DNA of 64,000 bases from Nocardia vinacea NBRC 16497 (GTDB lineage Bacteria > Actinomycetota > Actinomycetes > Mycobacteriales > Mycobacteriaceae). Each line of letters opens with the position of its first letter. Positions within the stretch are counted from its first letter, which is position 1. The stretch is from assembly GCF_000308835.1 (NCBI RefSeq), contig NZ_BAGN01000424.1, positions 18,957-82,956 on the forward strand. Direction: 5' to 3'. The notes under the pieces are model-generated. The model saw only the letters and a list, made by a program, of their open reading frames with translations. It made no database searches and had not been told where the DNA came from. A program made the translations under genes and the position numbers. Positions 50,887-59,356 of this stretch are shown here, in pieces.

Positions 50887-53025
50887 TCAGTAGGAGGCAA
50901 GCAGGCGGGTGCTCTCGGTTCCCGGGTGGGCGAGGATGAGACGGCCTCGGATCGCGAGGTCGAGCTTGGGGCGGACCATGTCGAGTGGAGCCGCGAAGCC
51001 ATAGGCGGACAGGTCGATCCGCGCTTTCGTCGCGGCGAGGATTTCGGGGCCGTCCGGTTCGAGTTCGACGTCGATCTGCATTTCGGTGGTGGTGCCGCGA
51101 ACGGTCAGCTTGCCTGCTACCGCGAGTCGCTCTGGGCCGCGACTGATGGCGTCGCCATGGAACGAGATCAGTGGGTGGTTTCGCACGTCCAGGAACTCGG
51201 GCGCGCTCAGATGCCGGTCTCGCATTCCGAGACCGGTCGCGATGCTGGCGGCGTGAAGTTCCAGCAGCACCGTGGCCGATCCATCCTTACCCCAGGTCAA
51301 CGAGCCGGATGCTCGACTAAAGCGGCCGGTTACCGGGAGCAGCCCCCAGAGCCCGCGGGCGAAGAACCTGATGTCCGCGGTTGCGGGATCGAGTTTCCAG
51401 ACACCGGTTCGCTCGACCGCCTCGGTGTGTTGCTGAGCAGCCGATTCATCTGATATCTGCGGCATCAACTTCCTCAGTGTGCTGTCGAGCTCAATTGACG
51501 AGGGATTCGCGCAGACATAGTGGTCGGGACGAAGTACGACGAATGGCTGTCGCCTGAAGTACGGACGGGCCAGCTCATGAAGGTCTTCGAGGATCTGGGT
51601 CCGCGAACCACGATGGACGGGGCGCTGCCCCGGCGAGATCAGCGTGACATAGGTCGCGCCCAAGACGTCTTCGGCGATGCGGCGGCCGTGTTTCGATAGC
51701 GCTTCGCGTGGATCGGCGTCCCAGCCGATGATGCGCCAGCCAGAGCCCGAGATGTCATCGAGGCGGTGCTCCGCGCCGCTGAACGTCCGCACGAGCGGTT
51801 GGGGAAACAGGCGGCCAACCGGCGAGCGCAGCGATGGTGGTGCCAAAAGCAAGCCGCGTCGGTACCGCGCCGGCGGGCGCCAGCGGCCTTGGCGAACGCG
51901 TTCCCGTAATGGCGGGACACGCAGGAGCGACTCGCCCACCACGTCGCGAATCGCCGCCGCCCACCGCGGTTGCATGGTGACCAGACGGCCGACCCGGACC
52001 GACATTGCGGTTATCGCGTCGGCGTGCGGACGCCGCTCGGCCTCGTAGGAGTCGAGGATCCGCAGTGGCGCACCGGCGTTCACCACGGCAGCGATTTTCC
52101 AGCTGAGGTTCGTGACATCCCGGATTCCCGAATTCAGACCCTGACCGATCATGGGAGGCATCAGGTGGGCGGCGTCGCCGCACAGCAACACCCTCCCGAC
52201 CCGCCAATGCTCGGCGCTCTTGGCTCGGAAGGTGTAGATGAGATGACGCAGGATCTCCGCGGTGTCGGGGTCCGCATCCTCAGCGATCACTCGCCGCGCG
52301 GCTCGTGGTGTCAGGATTTCTTCTGGGTCCTCCCACGGCATTACCTGGCGTTCCCAGCGGTGCCCACCAGCGGCGAGTCGGCCGGTCAGGCGGGGTGCCG
52401 CCGGGTCCAGCGTCATCTGAAAATACGGGAGATGTGTGACCGGCTCCGGTAGCTTCGCGTCGATAATGAGCCACGTGTCGGTGTATGCGGATCCGGCGAG
52501 CTCGACGCCGATCGCTGCCCGGGTCGTACTGTTTGCGCCATCGCAGCCGACAACGAAGCGTGCGCGCGCGTTACCGGTCCCGCCGTCGACATCACGAAAC
52601 GTGAGTTCGACGCCTTCGTCGTCCTGGGTCAACCCGGTGAGCCGGTGACCCAGGCGGATATCGACGTCCGGGTACTCCGCAAGGGCCGCCCGAAGTTGCT
52701 TATCCAGCAACGGCTGGTAGATCGCCGATATCCACGGATGTCCCTGGAGTTGCTCCGTCGGCAGCGTCGTCGCGACAACCTTGCCACGAGCCGACACCCA
52801 CTGGGCTCCGGCCCCGAGCAGCATGTCGGGAACGGCGCGCTCGTACACTCCCGCTTTCTGCAGCGTGCGCAGCGCTTCTCCATCGAGAACGCCGACGCGC
52901 GGGTTGGGGTATACGTCGCTCTCGCGCTCGAGTACCAGTACCGTCAACCCCGCACGCGCCAGCAGCAGCGCCGCCAGCTCACCGACCGGACCCAGGCCGA
53001 TCACGGCAACGTCGAACGTGTTCAT
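50887..53025 (-). CDS. FAD monooxygenase fused to a YceI-like lipid-binding domain
   Basis: A 712-residue fusion. Residues 1-~500 are a class A flavin monooxygenase: VAVIGLGPVGELAALLLARA, FVVGCDGANSTTRA and LLCGDAAHLMPPMIGQGLN bind FAD. Residues ~540-712 form a YceI-type lipocalin-like domain (TGVWKLDPATADIRFFARGL, PVTGRFSRASGSLTW, RNHPLISFHGD), a fold that holds isoprenoid or amphiphilic ligands. No signal peptide, whereas most YceI proteins are exported. The joined domain may present a hydrophobic substrate to the hydroxylase. The ATG at 53025 overlaps the amidohydrolase stop. The remnant at 11307 has the same domain order. Confidence 0.88.
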   Translation of the reverse strand: MNTFDVAVIGLGPVGELAALLLARAGLTVLVLERESDVYPNPRVGVLDGEALRTLQKAGVYERAVPDMLLGAGAQWVSARGKVVATTLPTEQLQGHPWISAIYQPLLDKQLRAALAEYPDVDIRLGHRLTGLTQDDEGVELTFRDVDGGTGNARARFVVGCDGANSTTRAAIGVELAGSAYTDTWLIIDAKLPEPVTHLPYFQMTLDPAAPRLTGRLAAGGHRWERQVMPWEDPEEILTPRAARRVIAEDADPDTAEILRHLIYTFRAKSAEHWRVGRVLLCGDAAHLMPPMIGQGLNSGIRDVTNLSWKIAAVVNAGAPLRILDSYEAERRPHADAITAMSVRVGRLVTMQPRWAAAIRDVVGESLLRVPPLRERVRQGRWRPPARYRRGLLLAPPSLRSPVGRLFPQPLVRTFSGAEHRLDDISGSGWRIIGWDADPREALSKHGRRIAEDVLGATYVTLISPGQRPVHRGSRTQILEDLHELARPYFRRQPFVVLRPDHYVCANPSSIELDSTLRKLMPQISDESAAQQHTEAVERTGVWKLDPATADIRFFARGLWGLLPVTGRFSRASGSLTWGKDGSATVLLELHAASIATGLGMRDRHLSAPEFLDVRNHPLISFHGDAISRGPERLAVAGKLTVRGTTTEMQIDVELEPDGPEILAATKARIDLSAYGFAAPLDMVRPKLDLAIRGRLILAHPGTESTRLLASY

Positions 53026-54368
53026 GACAGGTGTCGGCAACCTGTGAAAAGGATGTCGGTAGCTCGCGAACGACTCACGAGGCCAGCCGCCGATCGTTCG
53101 AGGTGCTGCAGTACCGATTCGACGTCCACTCCGAGTAGTCGGCCCTCGCGTTTGACGATGCGCCCGTCGACGATCACGGTGTCGACGTTGCTGGTGTCCA
53201 TGTGCTGCACCACGGCGCCCGCCGCGTGATTGACCGGTCCGGCATTGAGTGTGCGTGCGTTCAATGCGATGACGTCCGCCCGTTTGCCCGGGGTGAGGGA
53301 CCCGACGAGATGGTCGAGATGAGCCCCTTGGGCTCCGCCGAGTGTTGCCATTCGGAGTATGTCCCGCACCGTGACCGGCTGAACCTCGGGTGAGTTGCTC
53401 TGCATCGCCGCGTGGATGCGGCTGCGCTGCCAGTGGTAGGCCGCGCGCATCTGGGAGAAGAAGTCGACAGGTGCGATGCCGACGGTGTCCGTGCCGAAAC
53501 TTGTTGGGATGCCATGTTCGAGGGCCGTTTGCAAGGCCGGCTGGCCCATGGCGAGCGATTGCTCGGCGCTGGTGGAGACCGATACCTTGCCGCCGGTTCG
53601 TTCGATGGCTCGCCATGCGGCGTCTTCGAGACCGAGGCAGTGGATGTAGGTGATCCAGGGGCCGAGCAGTCCCTCCTTCTCGAACTGTTCGAGTACGTAA
53701 CCCCAGCTGGTGTCATTGACATGCGCGAACATCGGCAAACCGAGGTCCCGCGCGAGCTGGAACAAGTCCTCATCGACGTGATAGCCCAGTGCCAGGCGGA
53801 CGAGCGATCCGTCCTCGACCGGACCGGCGTTCTCGATGAGGCGATGGATGTCATCCGGATGGGCATACGACGGGTCCGGCTCGTGATCGCCGAGTGAGGG
53901 CGAGAAGCTGAAGACGCATCGGATTCCGGATCGGCGGATTCCTTCGAGGGCGGCGTCGGTGTGTTCGGGGGTATACGAGCATTGCGATGTGTCGACGACG
54001 GTCGTGGTTCCCGCGGCCAGGTTCTCCAGTGCCCCACCGAATTGCCCCCAGTAGACGTCCTCGGGGGTGTACTGGTGGAACAGCGCGTCGGCTCCGGCCC
54101 GCGATTGCATGAAGTAGTCCAGGTCGAGGGCATCGGCCCAGTACGAGCGCAAAGCGGTCTGGAACATGTGGTGATGCGAGTTCACGAAACCGGGAAGGAC
54201 GATCTTGCCCGCACAGTCGAGCACCTGCGCATCGGCGGTCAGGTCCTGCCCTACCTCGACGATCCTGCCGTCCTCGATGAGCACATCGCCGCGTTCGTGA
54301 TCACCCAGCTCTTCGTCCATCGTCAGGACGATCCCGCCGCGCAGCAGCAAGCGACCTTCGGAATTCAT
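53022..54368 (-). CDS. Amidohydrolase (TRZ/ATZ-like)
   Basis: A 448-residue metal-dependent hydrolase of the amidohydrolase superfamily, near the chlorohydrolase/deaminase group. VNSHHHMFQ (His65, His67) starts the metal site, FAHVND and YIHCL follow, and FGTDTVG carries the conserved Asp. LTPGKRADVIAL marks the terminal beta-sandwich. It would remove an amino, halide or amide group from a ring. The ATG at 54368 has GGAGG 5 bases upstream and overlaps the stop of a 17-codon ORF that starts at the palindromic operator. It is cotranscribed with the monooxygenase-YceI gene. Confidence 0.88.
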   Translation of the reverse strand: MNSEGRLLLRGGIVLTMDEELGDHERGDVLIEDGRIVEVGQDLTADAQVLDCAGKIVLPGFVNSHHHMFQTALRSYWADALDLDYFMQSRAGADALFHQYTPEDVYWGQFGGALENLAAGTTTVVDTSQCSYTPEHTDAALEGIRRSGIRCVFSFSPSLGDHEPDPSYAHPDDIHRLIENAGPVEDGSLVRLALGYHVDEDLFQLARDLGLPMFAHVNDTSWGYVLEQFEKEGLLGPWITYIHCLGLEDAAWRAIERTGGKVSVSTSAEQSLAMGQPALQTALEHGIPTSFGTDTVGIAPVDFFSQMRAAYHWQRSRIHAAMQSNSPEVQPVTVRDILRMATLGGAQGAHLDHLVGSLTPGKRADVIALNARTLNAGPVNHAAGAVVQHMDTSNVDTVIVDGRIVKREGRLLGVDVESVLQHLERSAAGLVSRSRATDILFTGCRHLS

Positions 54369-54418
54369 GACCGCCTCCAATCGGACACACAAGGTGGGTT
54401 GCAAAGCGCCTTTGCCAT
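54365..54418 (-). CDS. Leaderless 17-codon ORF coupled to the amidohydrolase
   Basis: An ATG at 54418, within the end of the operator, opens MAKALCNPPCVSDWRRS. Its TGA overlaps the amidohydrolase ATG (ATGA). It may only exist to load ribosomes from a leaderless transcript onto the next gene. Because the position of the ATG is fixed by the operator in all sister promoters, initiation here is plausible. No function is proposed for the peptide. Confidence 0.45.
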   Translation of the reverse strand: MAKALCNPPCVSDWRRS

Positions 54419-54456
54419 AATGGACACAGTGTTGCCGTTATCATGCTCGGTGTCAA
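54416..54456 (-). promoter_or_regulatory. Amidohydrolase promoter and palindromic operator
   Basis: On the minus strand TTGACA (54456-54451), 9 bp, then the palindrome 54441-54417 (ATAACGG, ACACTGT, CCATTAT) running into ATG. Same geometry as the multicopper oxidase promoter. No good distal copy is present; a weak left arm occurs near 54458. Confidence 0.75.
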
Positions 54457-54601
54457 TATAGCGGCGGCACCTCGGTAACAGAGACGGCGGCAATTGCGTA
54501 GGCCCGCGCGCGTCGAAGTCGGCGGGACGCTGTGCACCCTCGGCGCCGGACGCGATGACGAGCGAAAGGTCTTGGCCTGATGTCCGTTTCACTGCCAGTC
54601 G

Positions 54602-55873
54602 CTACTGGGCTGCGGCACCACTGCGGATGAGGGCGGGGGCCGAAGCTGGTCCGGGATCCGACGTTGCGGCGCGAACGGTGCCGAGCAATGACATCGTGGC
54701 CACGGCGCCGAGGATTGCTCCGAAGACGATGCCGATGTGGGAAAGGTTCCAGTGCTGGGCGGCCAACCCCACGCCCAAGACGGGAACGGAGATCGCGAAA
54801 TAGGCCACGACGAAATAGGTGGAGGCGATTTCGCCGCGCTGCGATGGCGGAGCCGCTTCCACTACCGCGCCCAGTCCCTTGCTGAAGCTCGTGCCCTGTC
54901 CGACACCGGCGATCACTGCGGCCGCGATGAGGATCGGCACCGACCGGGCGCTGAGCGCCGCGCCGACAAGTGCGGCGCTGAGTATCAGCGCTGTACAACC
55001 GAGGATCATGGCGTTGGGAACGGGCAGCGTCCTGGTGAGGACTTGGGCAGCCGCGGAGGCGGCGAACGTCGAGGAAACCAGCAACCCGGCAATAGCCTGG
55101 TTGTGAACGTGCAGAGATTGATTCAGAAACGTCGGCACCACCGACGCGAATAGACCGATCACGCAGAACCCGGCGAACGCCGCCGTCGCCGCACGAATGA
55201 ACACCTGCCGTGCTTCCGGCGGAATCGAGAATCGCTGTACCGCGAGCCGAGCCCGAGGCTGTGCCACAACGGTCTCGGCCGCATTCCTGATAGCCAGCAC
55301 AGCCAAGCCGACCATCGCCAGGTGCACCGCGAAAACACATCGCAGCGGCCATGGGCCGTATTGCACCAGCACACCCGACAGCGTCGGACCTATACCCAAT
55401 CCGCCGATGTTCGCGACACCGGCGACCACGTGGGCTCGGGTTTTCCACCTCGCGGGTGCGGCTTCGACGATCATGGCGGTCGCGGTACCGGTGAAGATAC
55501 CGGCCGACAGTCCCGACAGCGCTCGCCCGAGCAGCAACTGCCACACCGACCCCGCGGTGAGGAACACCAGCGAACTGGCTGCGGAAAACGCCAGTCCGGC
55601 TATCAGGAGTGGTCGACGTCCGAGCACGTCCGACCACCGGCCGAACAGAATCAGTGCCGCGACGACCCCGGCGGCGTACATCGCGAAAATCGCCGTGGAC
55701 ATGCTGATGGAGAATCCGAGCTCGGCGGCGTACGAGGTGTACATCGGCGTCGGCATCGTCGTACCGAGCATGACAACCGCGAAGGCGTAACCAACCAGCA
55801 CCATCGACCTATCGCGCCGACCGCGCGCGCCTGTGAGGCGCAAATCTGTCTTGACCGCTAATCGAGTCTCCAT
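54602..55873 (-). CDS. MFS transporter
   Basis: A 423-residue, 12-helix major facilitator of the sugar-efflux/Bcr type. Helix 1 contains VGYAFAVVMLGTTMPTPMY; LFGRWSDVLGRRPLL (~residues 74-88) is motif A, and GRALSGLSAGIFTGTAT follows. The ATG at 55873 is set by the palindromic operator ending on it; a longer frame exists but would start upstream of the predicted transcript. It could import the pathway substrate or export a toxic intermediate. Confidence 0.88.
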   Translation of the reverse strand: METRLAVKTDLRLTGARGRRDRSMVLVGYAFAVVMLGTTMPTPMYTSYAAELGFSISMSTAIFAMYAAGVVAALILFGRWSDVLGRRPLLIAGLAFSAASSLVFLTAGSVWQLLLGRALSGLSAGIFTGTATAMIVEAAPARWKTRAHVVAGVANIGGLGIGPTLSGVLVQYGPWPLRCVFAVHLAMVGLAVLAIRNAAETVVAQPRARLAVQRFSIPPEARQVFIRAATAAFAGFCVIGLFASVVPTFLNQSLHVHNQAIAGLLVSSTFAASAAAQVLTRTLPVPNAMILGCTALILSAALVGAALSARSVPILIAAAVIAGVGQGTSFSKGLGAVVEAAPPSQRGEIASTYFVVAYFAISVPVLGVGLAAQHWNLSHIGIVFGAILGAVATMSLLGTVRAATSDPGPASAPALIRSGAAAQ

Positions 55874-55911
55874 AATGGCAACAGCGTTCACGCTATCGCC
55901 GCTAATGTCCA
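55871..55911 (-). promoter_or_regulatory. MFS promoter and proximal operator on the start codon
   Basis: On the minus strand TGGACA (55911-55906), 9 bp, palindrome 55896-55872 (ATAGCGT, ACGCTGT, CCATTAT) ending on the ATG at 55873. The left arm and centre each have one change from consensus. Confidence 0.68.
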
Positions 55912-55914
55912 GCT

Positions 55915-55939
55915 ATATCGGCAACGATGTGTCCGATAT
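55915..55939. promoter_or_regulatory. Distal palindromic operator between MFS and ADH-B
   Basis: Arms ATATCGG and CCGATAT are perfectly symmetric around ACGATGT. It begins exactly 43 bp from the MFS proximal operator. It faces the dehydrogenase gene 260 bp away and may act on both sides. Confidence 0.7.
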
Positions 55940-56084
55940 TACTCGGAGTGGTATCGGAGCGGTCGACGCAGATCGGTGCCAACCGGAATTTGCGCCGGAC
56001 CTGAGCTCGAGCAGGATTTCACAGCCGCGAGCCGCGCCGACGCTTCGTAAGCGGTGGGCCACGCGACGGAAGTCACGAGCATCT

Positions 56085-56099
56085 ATAGGTGTTGCCTAT
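56085..56099. promoter_or_regulatory. Short inverted repeat upstream of ADH-B (possible LysR site)
   Basis: ATAGG, five bases, CCTAT, about 100 bp before the dehydrogenase start. The cluster A dehydrogenase has related CCTATAGG-type repeats in its promoter region. Low information content; supported mainly by the parallel position. Confidence 0.35.
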
Positions 56100-56198
56100 G
56101 CGTGTCTCGCGCTTCTGGTCTTGGACTTGCCGACGACGGGGCCAACACAATCGAGGACCAACCGGTTTTCTGCTCGAATTTCAACTGAAAGGTTGCAG

Positions 56199-57299
56199 AT
56201 GCCCTCTGAGACAATGTTGGCTGCCGTACTCGGCGAGCCCGGGACGATCGCAACTACGCGGTTGCCTGTGCCCGAGGTGGGACCGGACGATGTCCTGGTC
56301 CAGGTCCGCCGGGCATCGCTGTGCGGTTCGGACCTCAAGATTCGAAGTCGGAAGTTCTTCGCCGGTGACGGACCGCCTCCGGGAACCTTTGTCCCCGGGC
56401 ACGAGTACGCGGGTGTGGTGGCTGCGGTGGGGAGCAGCGTCGACGAGTTTTCGGTTGGTGACCGGGTCGTGACCGAGGCGCATCGCGGCTGTATGCGATG
56501 CGTCAACTGTCTCTCGGGTTCCTATACCGATTGCCTGAACTCCGGCAAGCGGGAGAAAGGGCATCGGTCACAGGGGATGACGGTCAACGGCGGGTTCGCC
56601 GAATATGTGGTCAATCATGTGTCCACCCTGCATCGGCTGCCGGATTCCGTTGGTTTCGATGCGGCGGTAGTTCTCACCACTGTCGGCTCGGTTATGCACG
56701 CCTTCGATGTCCTCGGCTCCCTCGTCGTCGGCGCGAGTGTCGCCGTGATCGGCCCCGGGCCCATCGGGCTGCTGGCGGTTCAGGTCGCCCGCCAACTCGG
56801 AGCCGACCCGGTGGTCCTGGTGGGTACCAGGTCAAGCCGGTTGGCGCTCGGCAAGCAGTTCGGCGCCGACGTGGTGCTCAACTCGCGCGAGGTGGACGCC
56901 GTCGCCGCGGTACGCGATCTCACCGGTGGGCGCGGCGCCGATATCGTCCTCGAGTGCTCGGGCGCCGCGCCCGCTGTCGATCAGGCGATCCATATGGCCA
57001 AGCGGTCCGGCAAAGTCGTGCTCGTGGGATTTTTCGAGCAGCCGGTGCTGGCCGACCTCAACCATGCCGTCATGAACGGAATCTCATTGCAGACCGTTCG
57101 TGGCGAAGGAACGGGCTCTGTTGCACGAGCCGTTTCCTTGGCAAGCCAGGGAAGACTGAACACCGACGCACTCGTGACACACCATTTCGCACTCGGCGAC
57201 ATCGGTGAAGCGTTCGACACCTACGCCGAACGCAGAGGCGATGCCATCAAGGTGATGCTCGATGTGTCCGACGATGGGGAACCGATCCATGGTCGGTAG
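56199..57299 (+). CDS. Zinc-dependent alcohol dehydrogenase, cluster B
   Basis: A 366-residue paralogue of ADH-A (7237-8316). GHEYAGVVAAVG, GCMRCVNCLSGSYTDC and VIGPGPIGLLAVQVA retain zinc and cofactor sites. The carboxyl end is seven residues longer. The ATG at 56199 has GAAAGG 6 bases upstream; the longer open frame before it is not conserved. The next gene starts 11 bases before its stop. Confidence 0.9.
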   Translation: MPSETMLAAVLGEPGTIATTRLPVPEVGPDDVLVQVRRASLCGSDLKIRSRKFFAGDGPPPGTFVPGHEYAGVVAAVGSSVDEFSVGDRVVTEAHRGCMRCVNCLSGSYTDCLNSGKREKGHRSQGMTVNGGFAEYVVNHVSTLHRLPDSVGFDAAVVLTTVGSVMHAFDVLGSLVVGASVAVIGPGPIGLLAVQVARQLGADPVVLVGTRSSRLALGKQFGADVVLNSREVDAVAAVRDLTGGRGADIVLECSGAAPAVDQAIHMAKRSGKVVLVGFFEQPVLADLNHAVMNGISLQTVRGEGTGSVARAVSLASQGRLNTDALVTHHFALGDIGEAFDTYAERRGDAIKVMLDVSDDGEPIHGR

Positions 57300-58470
57300 C
57301 GTCCCGGATTCGGTGATGTCGGCTGCGATTGACGAACCACGGCAGGCAGTGGCCGCCGCGATGGCGAGCGCCGCCACGGCATGGCTGGACGCACTGACCT
57401 CCGGTCAGCGTGCCGCCGCGCTGTTCGATTCCCCGCTGGTGCCCGATGCCGAAGCGGAGCGAGTGCGGTGGTACTACACGCCGACCGACCATGGCGGGCT
57501 CGCGCTACGTCACCAGCTGGCGCATCAGCAGAGCCTGGCGATGCAGTTGGTGGCGTCGGGACTGTCCGAGGCCGGGTACGCCACTGTCGCGACCGTGGTC
57601 GGTCTAGAGAACGTCCTGGACCAGGTCGAAGGCTGGAAGGCCCGCTGGGCCCGGCAACGTGGCCGCGATCCCGGACTGTACTGGCTCAGGGTGTTCGGCG
57701 TGCCGGGTGACCAGGTGTGGGGTTGGCGCTTCGGAGGTCATCACATCTCGCTCAACAACCTCATCGTCGGCGGCCGTCTCGTATCGACGACACCCTGCTT
57801 CATCGGCGCCGACCCAGCGAGCACTTCGTTACTGGGTGGGGCGCCGCTACGGCCGCTCGGCGGGATCGAGGATGTCGCACGGAACCTTGTCAGGTCCTTC
57901 AACGCGGAACAGCGCAAACACGCATTGCTGCACGAGTCCGCGATATCGGACATCGTGTCCGGCAACCGAGCCCGCGTGACACATGGCGACACCATGATGC
58001 ATATGCAGGATCTATGGCGCGGCCAGTTCGCGGACCCCGCGCTGAACAAGCTTGTCGATGACGTCGACCGGAACGCGGAAGAGGCCAGCGGGTACACCGA
58101 AGCCGATCACGCTGCCCTGGCGATTTCCGTTCCGCCCAAGGGAATCAGTGCGCGAAACCTCGATCCCACACAGCGTGGCGAGCTCCGACGACTGATCGCG
58201 CTGTACACCGGCCGTGTATCGGCCGCAATGGCAGAGGTACACGCCGCGCGCTACGCAACCGACGCGGTGCTCGACGTCACCTGGTTCGGCTGGGCGGGTG
58301 GTATGGCACCCGATGATCCCCACTACTACCGGGTACAAGGCCCGGACCTTCTCATCGAGTACGACAACACGCAGCGTCAGGCGAATCACGCGCACGCCGT
58401 ATGGCGGGATCTGTCCGCTGACTTCGGCTTCGACACCCTTGCCGAACATCGCAACAATCACTCCCATTAA
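57289..58470 (+). CDS. DUF3500 family protein, cluster B
   Basis: A 393-residue paralogue of the protein at 6093-7250, with YTPTDHGGLALRH, RFGGHHISLNN and RVQGPDLLIEYDNTQ conserved. The ATG at 57289 overlaps the dehydrogenase stop by 11 bases, with GGGGA upstream; an ATG at 57319 is possible. Both clusters couple this family to the same dehydrogenase, implying a shared step, such as acting on the ketone or aldehyde it makes. No activity is known to me. Confidence 0.86.
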   Translation: MVGSVPDSVMSAAIDEPRQAVAAAMASAATAWLDALTSGQRAAALFDSPLVPDAEAERVRWYYTPTDHGGLALRHQLAHQQSLAMQLVASGLSEAGYATVATVVGLENVLDQVEGWKARWARQRGRDPGLYWLRVFGVPGDQVWGWRFGGHHISLNNLIVGGRLVSTTPCFIGADPASTSLLGGAPLRPLGGIEDVARNLVRSFNAEQRKHALLHESAISDIVSGNRARVTHGDTMMHMQDLWRGQFADPALNKLVDDVDRNAEEASGYTEADHAALAISVPPKGISARNLDPTQRGELRRLIALYTGRVSAAMAEVHAARYATDAVLDVTWFGWAGGMAPDDPHYYRVQGPDLLIEYDNTQRQANHAHAVWRDLSADFGFDTLAEHRNNHSH

Positions 58471-58480
58471 GGGGGCCACT

Positions 58481-59272
58481 ATGACAAGAAATTCGACAAC
58501 AAGCGCGACAGGATTCGCTGAGCGGTTACGGTCCGGGCGACAGACCATCGGCTACTGGGTGGTGTGCGACAACCCGGTGGCCACCGAACGGATCGCCATG
58601 TCCGGCTACGACTATGTCTGTCTCGACGCCCAGCATGGCCTGATCGAATATCGGGGCCTGCTGGCCGGAATCACCGCGATCGACGCCGCAGGCACCGGCA
58701 CGGCAGCGCTTGTCCGGGTGCAAGCCAACGATCCGTTCTGGATTGCCCAGGCCCTCGACGCGGGTGCCCGCGGCGTCGTCGTGCCGATGGTCGATACGGC
58801 GGCTGAGGCCGAAGCCGCGGTGGCGGCCTGTCGCTTCCCTCCGGTAGGCCACCGTAGTAACGGGGCCCTGCGCGCGGCTTTGCGAATCGGGCCGTCGCCG
58901 GCCCGAGCCAACGCCGAGATCGCCTGCATGGTGATGATCGAGACCGTATCCGGACTACGCAATGCCGCCGAGATCGCGTCGGTTCCCGGCGTCGACGCGA
59001 TCTACATCGGACCATCGGATCTGCGCCTCGCACTCGGCGGCACCACCCCCACCGACCCCGCGGTCGACGCCGAATTCGACGACGCCCTCCGCGCCGTGCT
59101 GAAGGCTGCCGAAGCGGCAGGAAAAGCAGTAGGCATCCATTGCCCGGACGGCGTGACCGCCGCGCGCCGACTAGCCGAAGGCTTCAACTACGTCAGCATC
59201 GCCAACGACCTGGTGCACCTGGAACAGGCTGTCAAAAGCCACCTCGCGCAGGTGCCTGATGGATCCGACTAG
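58481..59272 (+). CDS. HpaI/HpcH family aldolase
   Basis: A 263-residue class II, metal-dependent aldolase of the HpcH/HpaI family (TIM barrel). The catalytic His is in DAQHGLIEY, Arg in ALVRVQAND, and the metal ligands are Glu in MIETVSGLRNA and Asp in IYIGPSDLRLAL. It would split a 4-hydroxy-2-oxo acid into pyruvate and an aldehyde. It is 10 bp after the DUF3500 gene. Cluster A has a DapA-family lyase in the same functional slot, so the two clusters may process different carbon skeletons. Confidence 0.9.
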   Translation: MTRNSTTSATGFAERLRSGRQTIGYWVVCDNPVATERIAMSGYDYVCLDAQHGLIEYRGLLAGITAIDAAGTGTAALVRVQANDPFWIAQALDAGARGVVVPMVDTAAEAEAAVAACRFPPVGHRSNGALRAALRIGPSPARANAEIACMVMIETVSGLRNAAEIASVPGVDAIYIGPSDLRLALGGTTPTDPAVDAEFDDALRAVLKAAEAAGKAVGIHCPDGVTAARRLAEGFNYVSIANDLVHLEQAVKSHLAQVPDGSD

Positions 59273-59356
59273 CCAATGTGCCGAATCACTCCAACCCTGA
59301 GCTGAGACCCAGGCCCATATAGACAAAGCCGATGCGGGCTCGTAGCGTGCGGACTC

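Noticed and set aside
770..53025. Duplication by a composite transposon
   Set aside because: No transposase, terminal inverted repeats or target-site duplications were seen at the edges of either cluster.
54458..54482. A distal operator copy for the amidohydrolase
   Set aside because: Only the left arm (ATAGCGG) fits; the centre and right arm do not match, and the spacing is 41 instead of 43 bp.
24..55939. Repeated 25-bp elements as a CRISPR array or dispersed REP-type repeats
   Set aside because: The copies are in promoters, not in a tandem array with spacers, and their spacing to -35 boxes and start codons is fixed. Operators explain them better.
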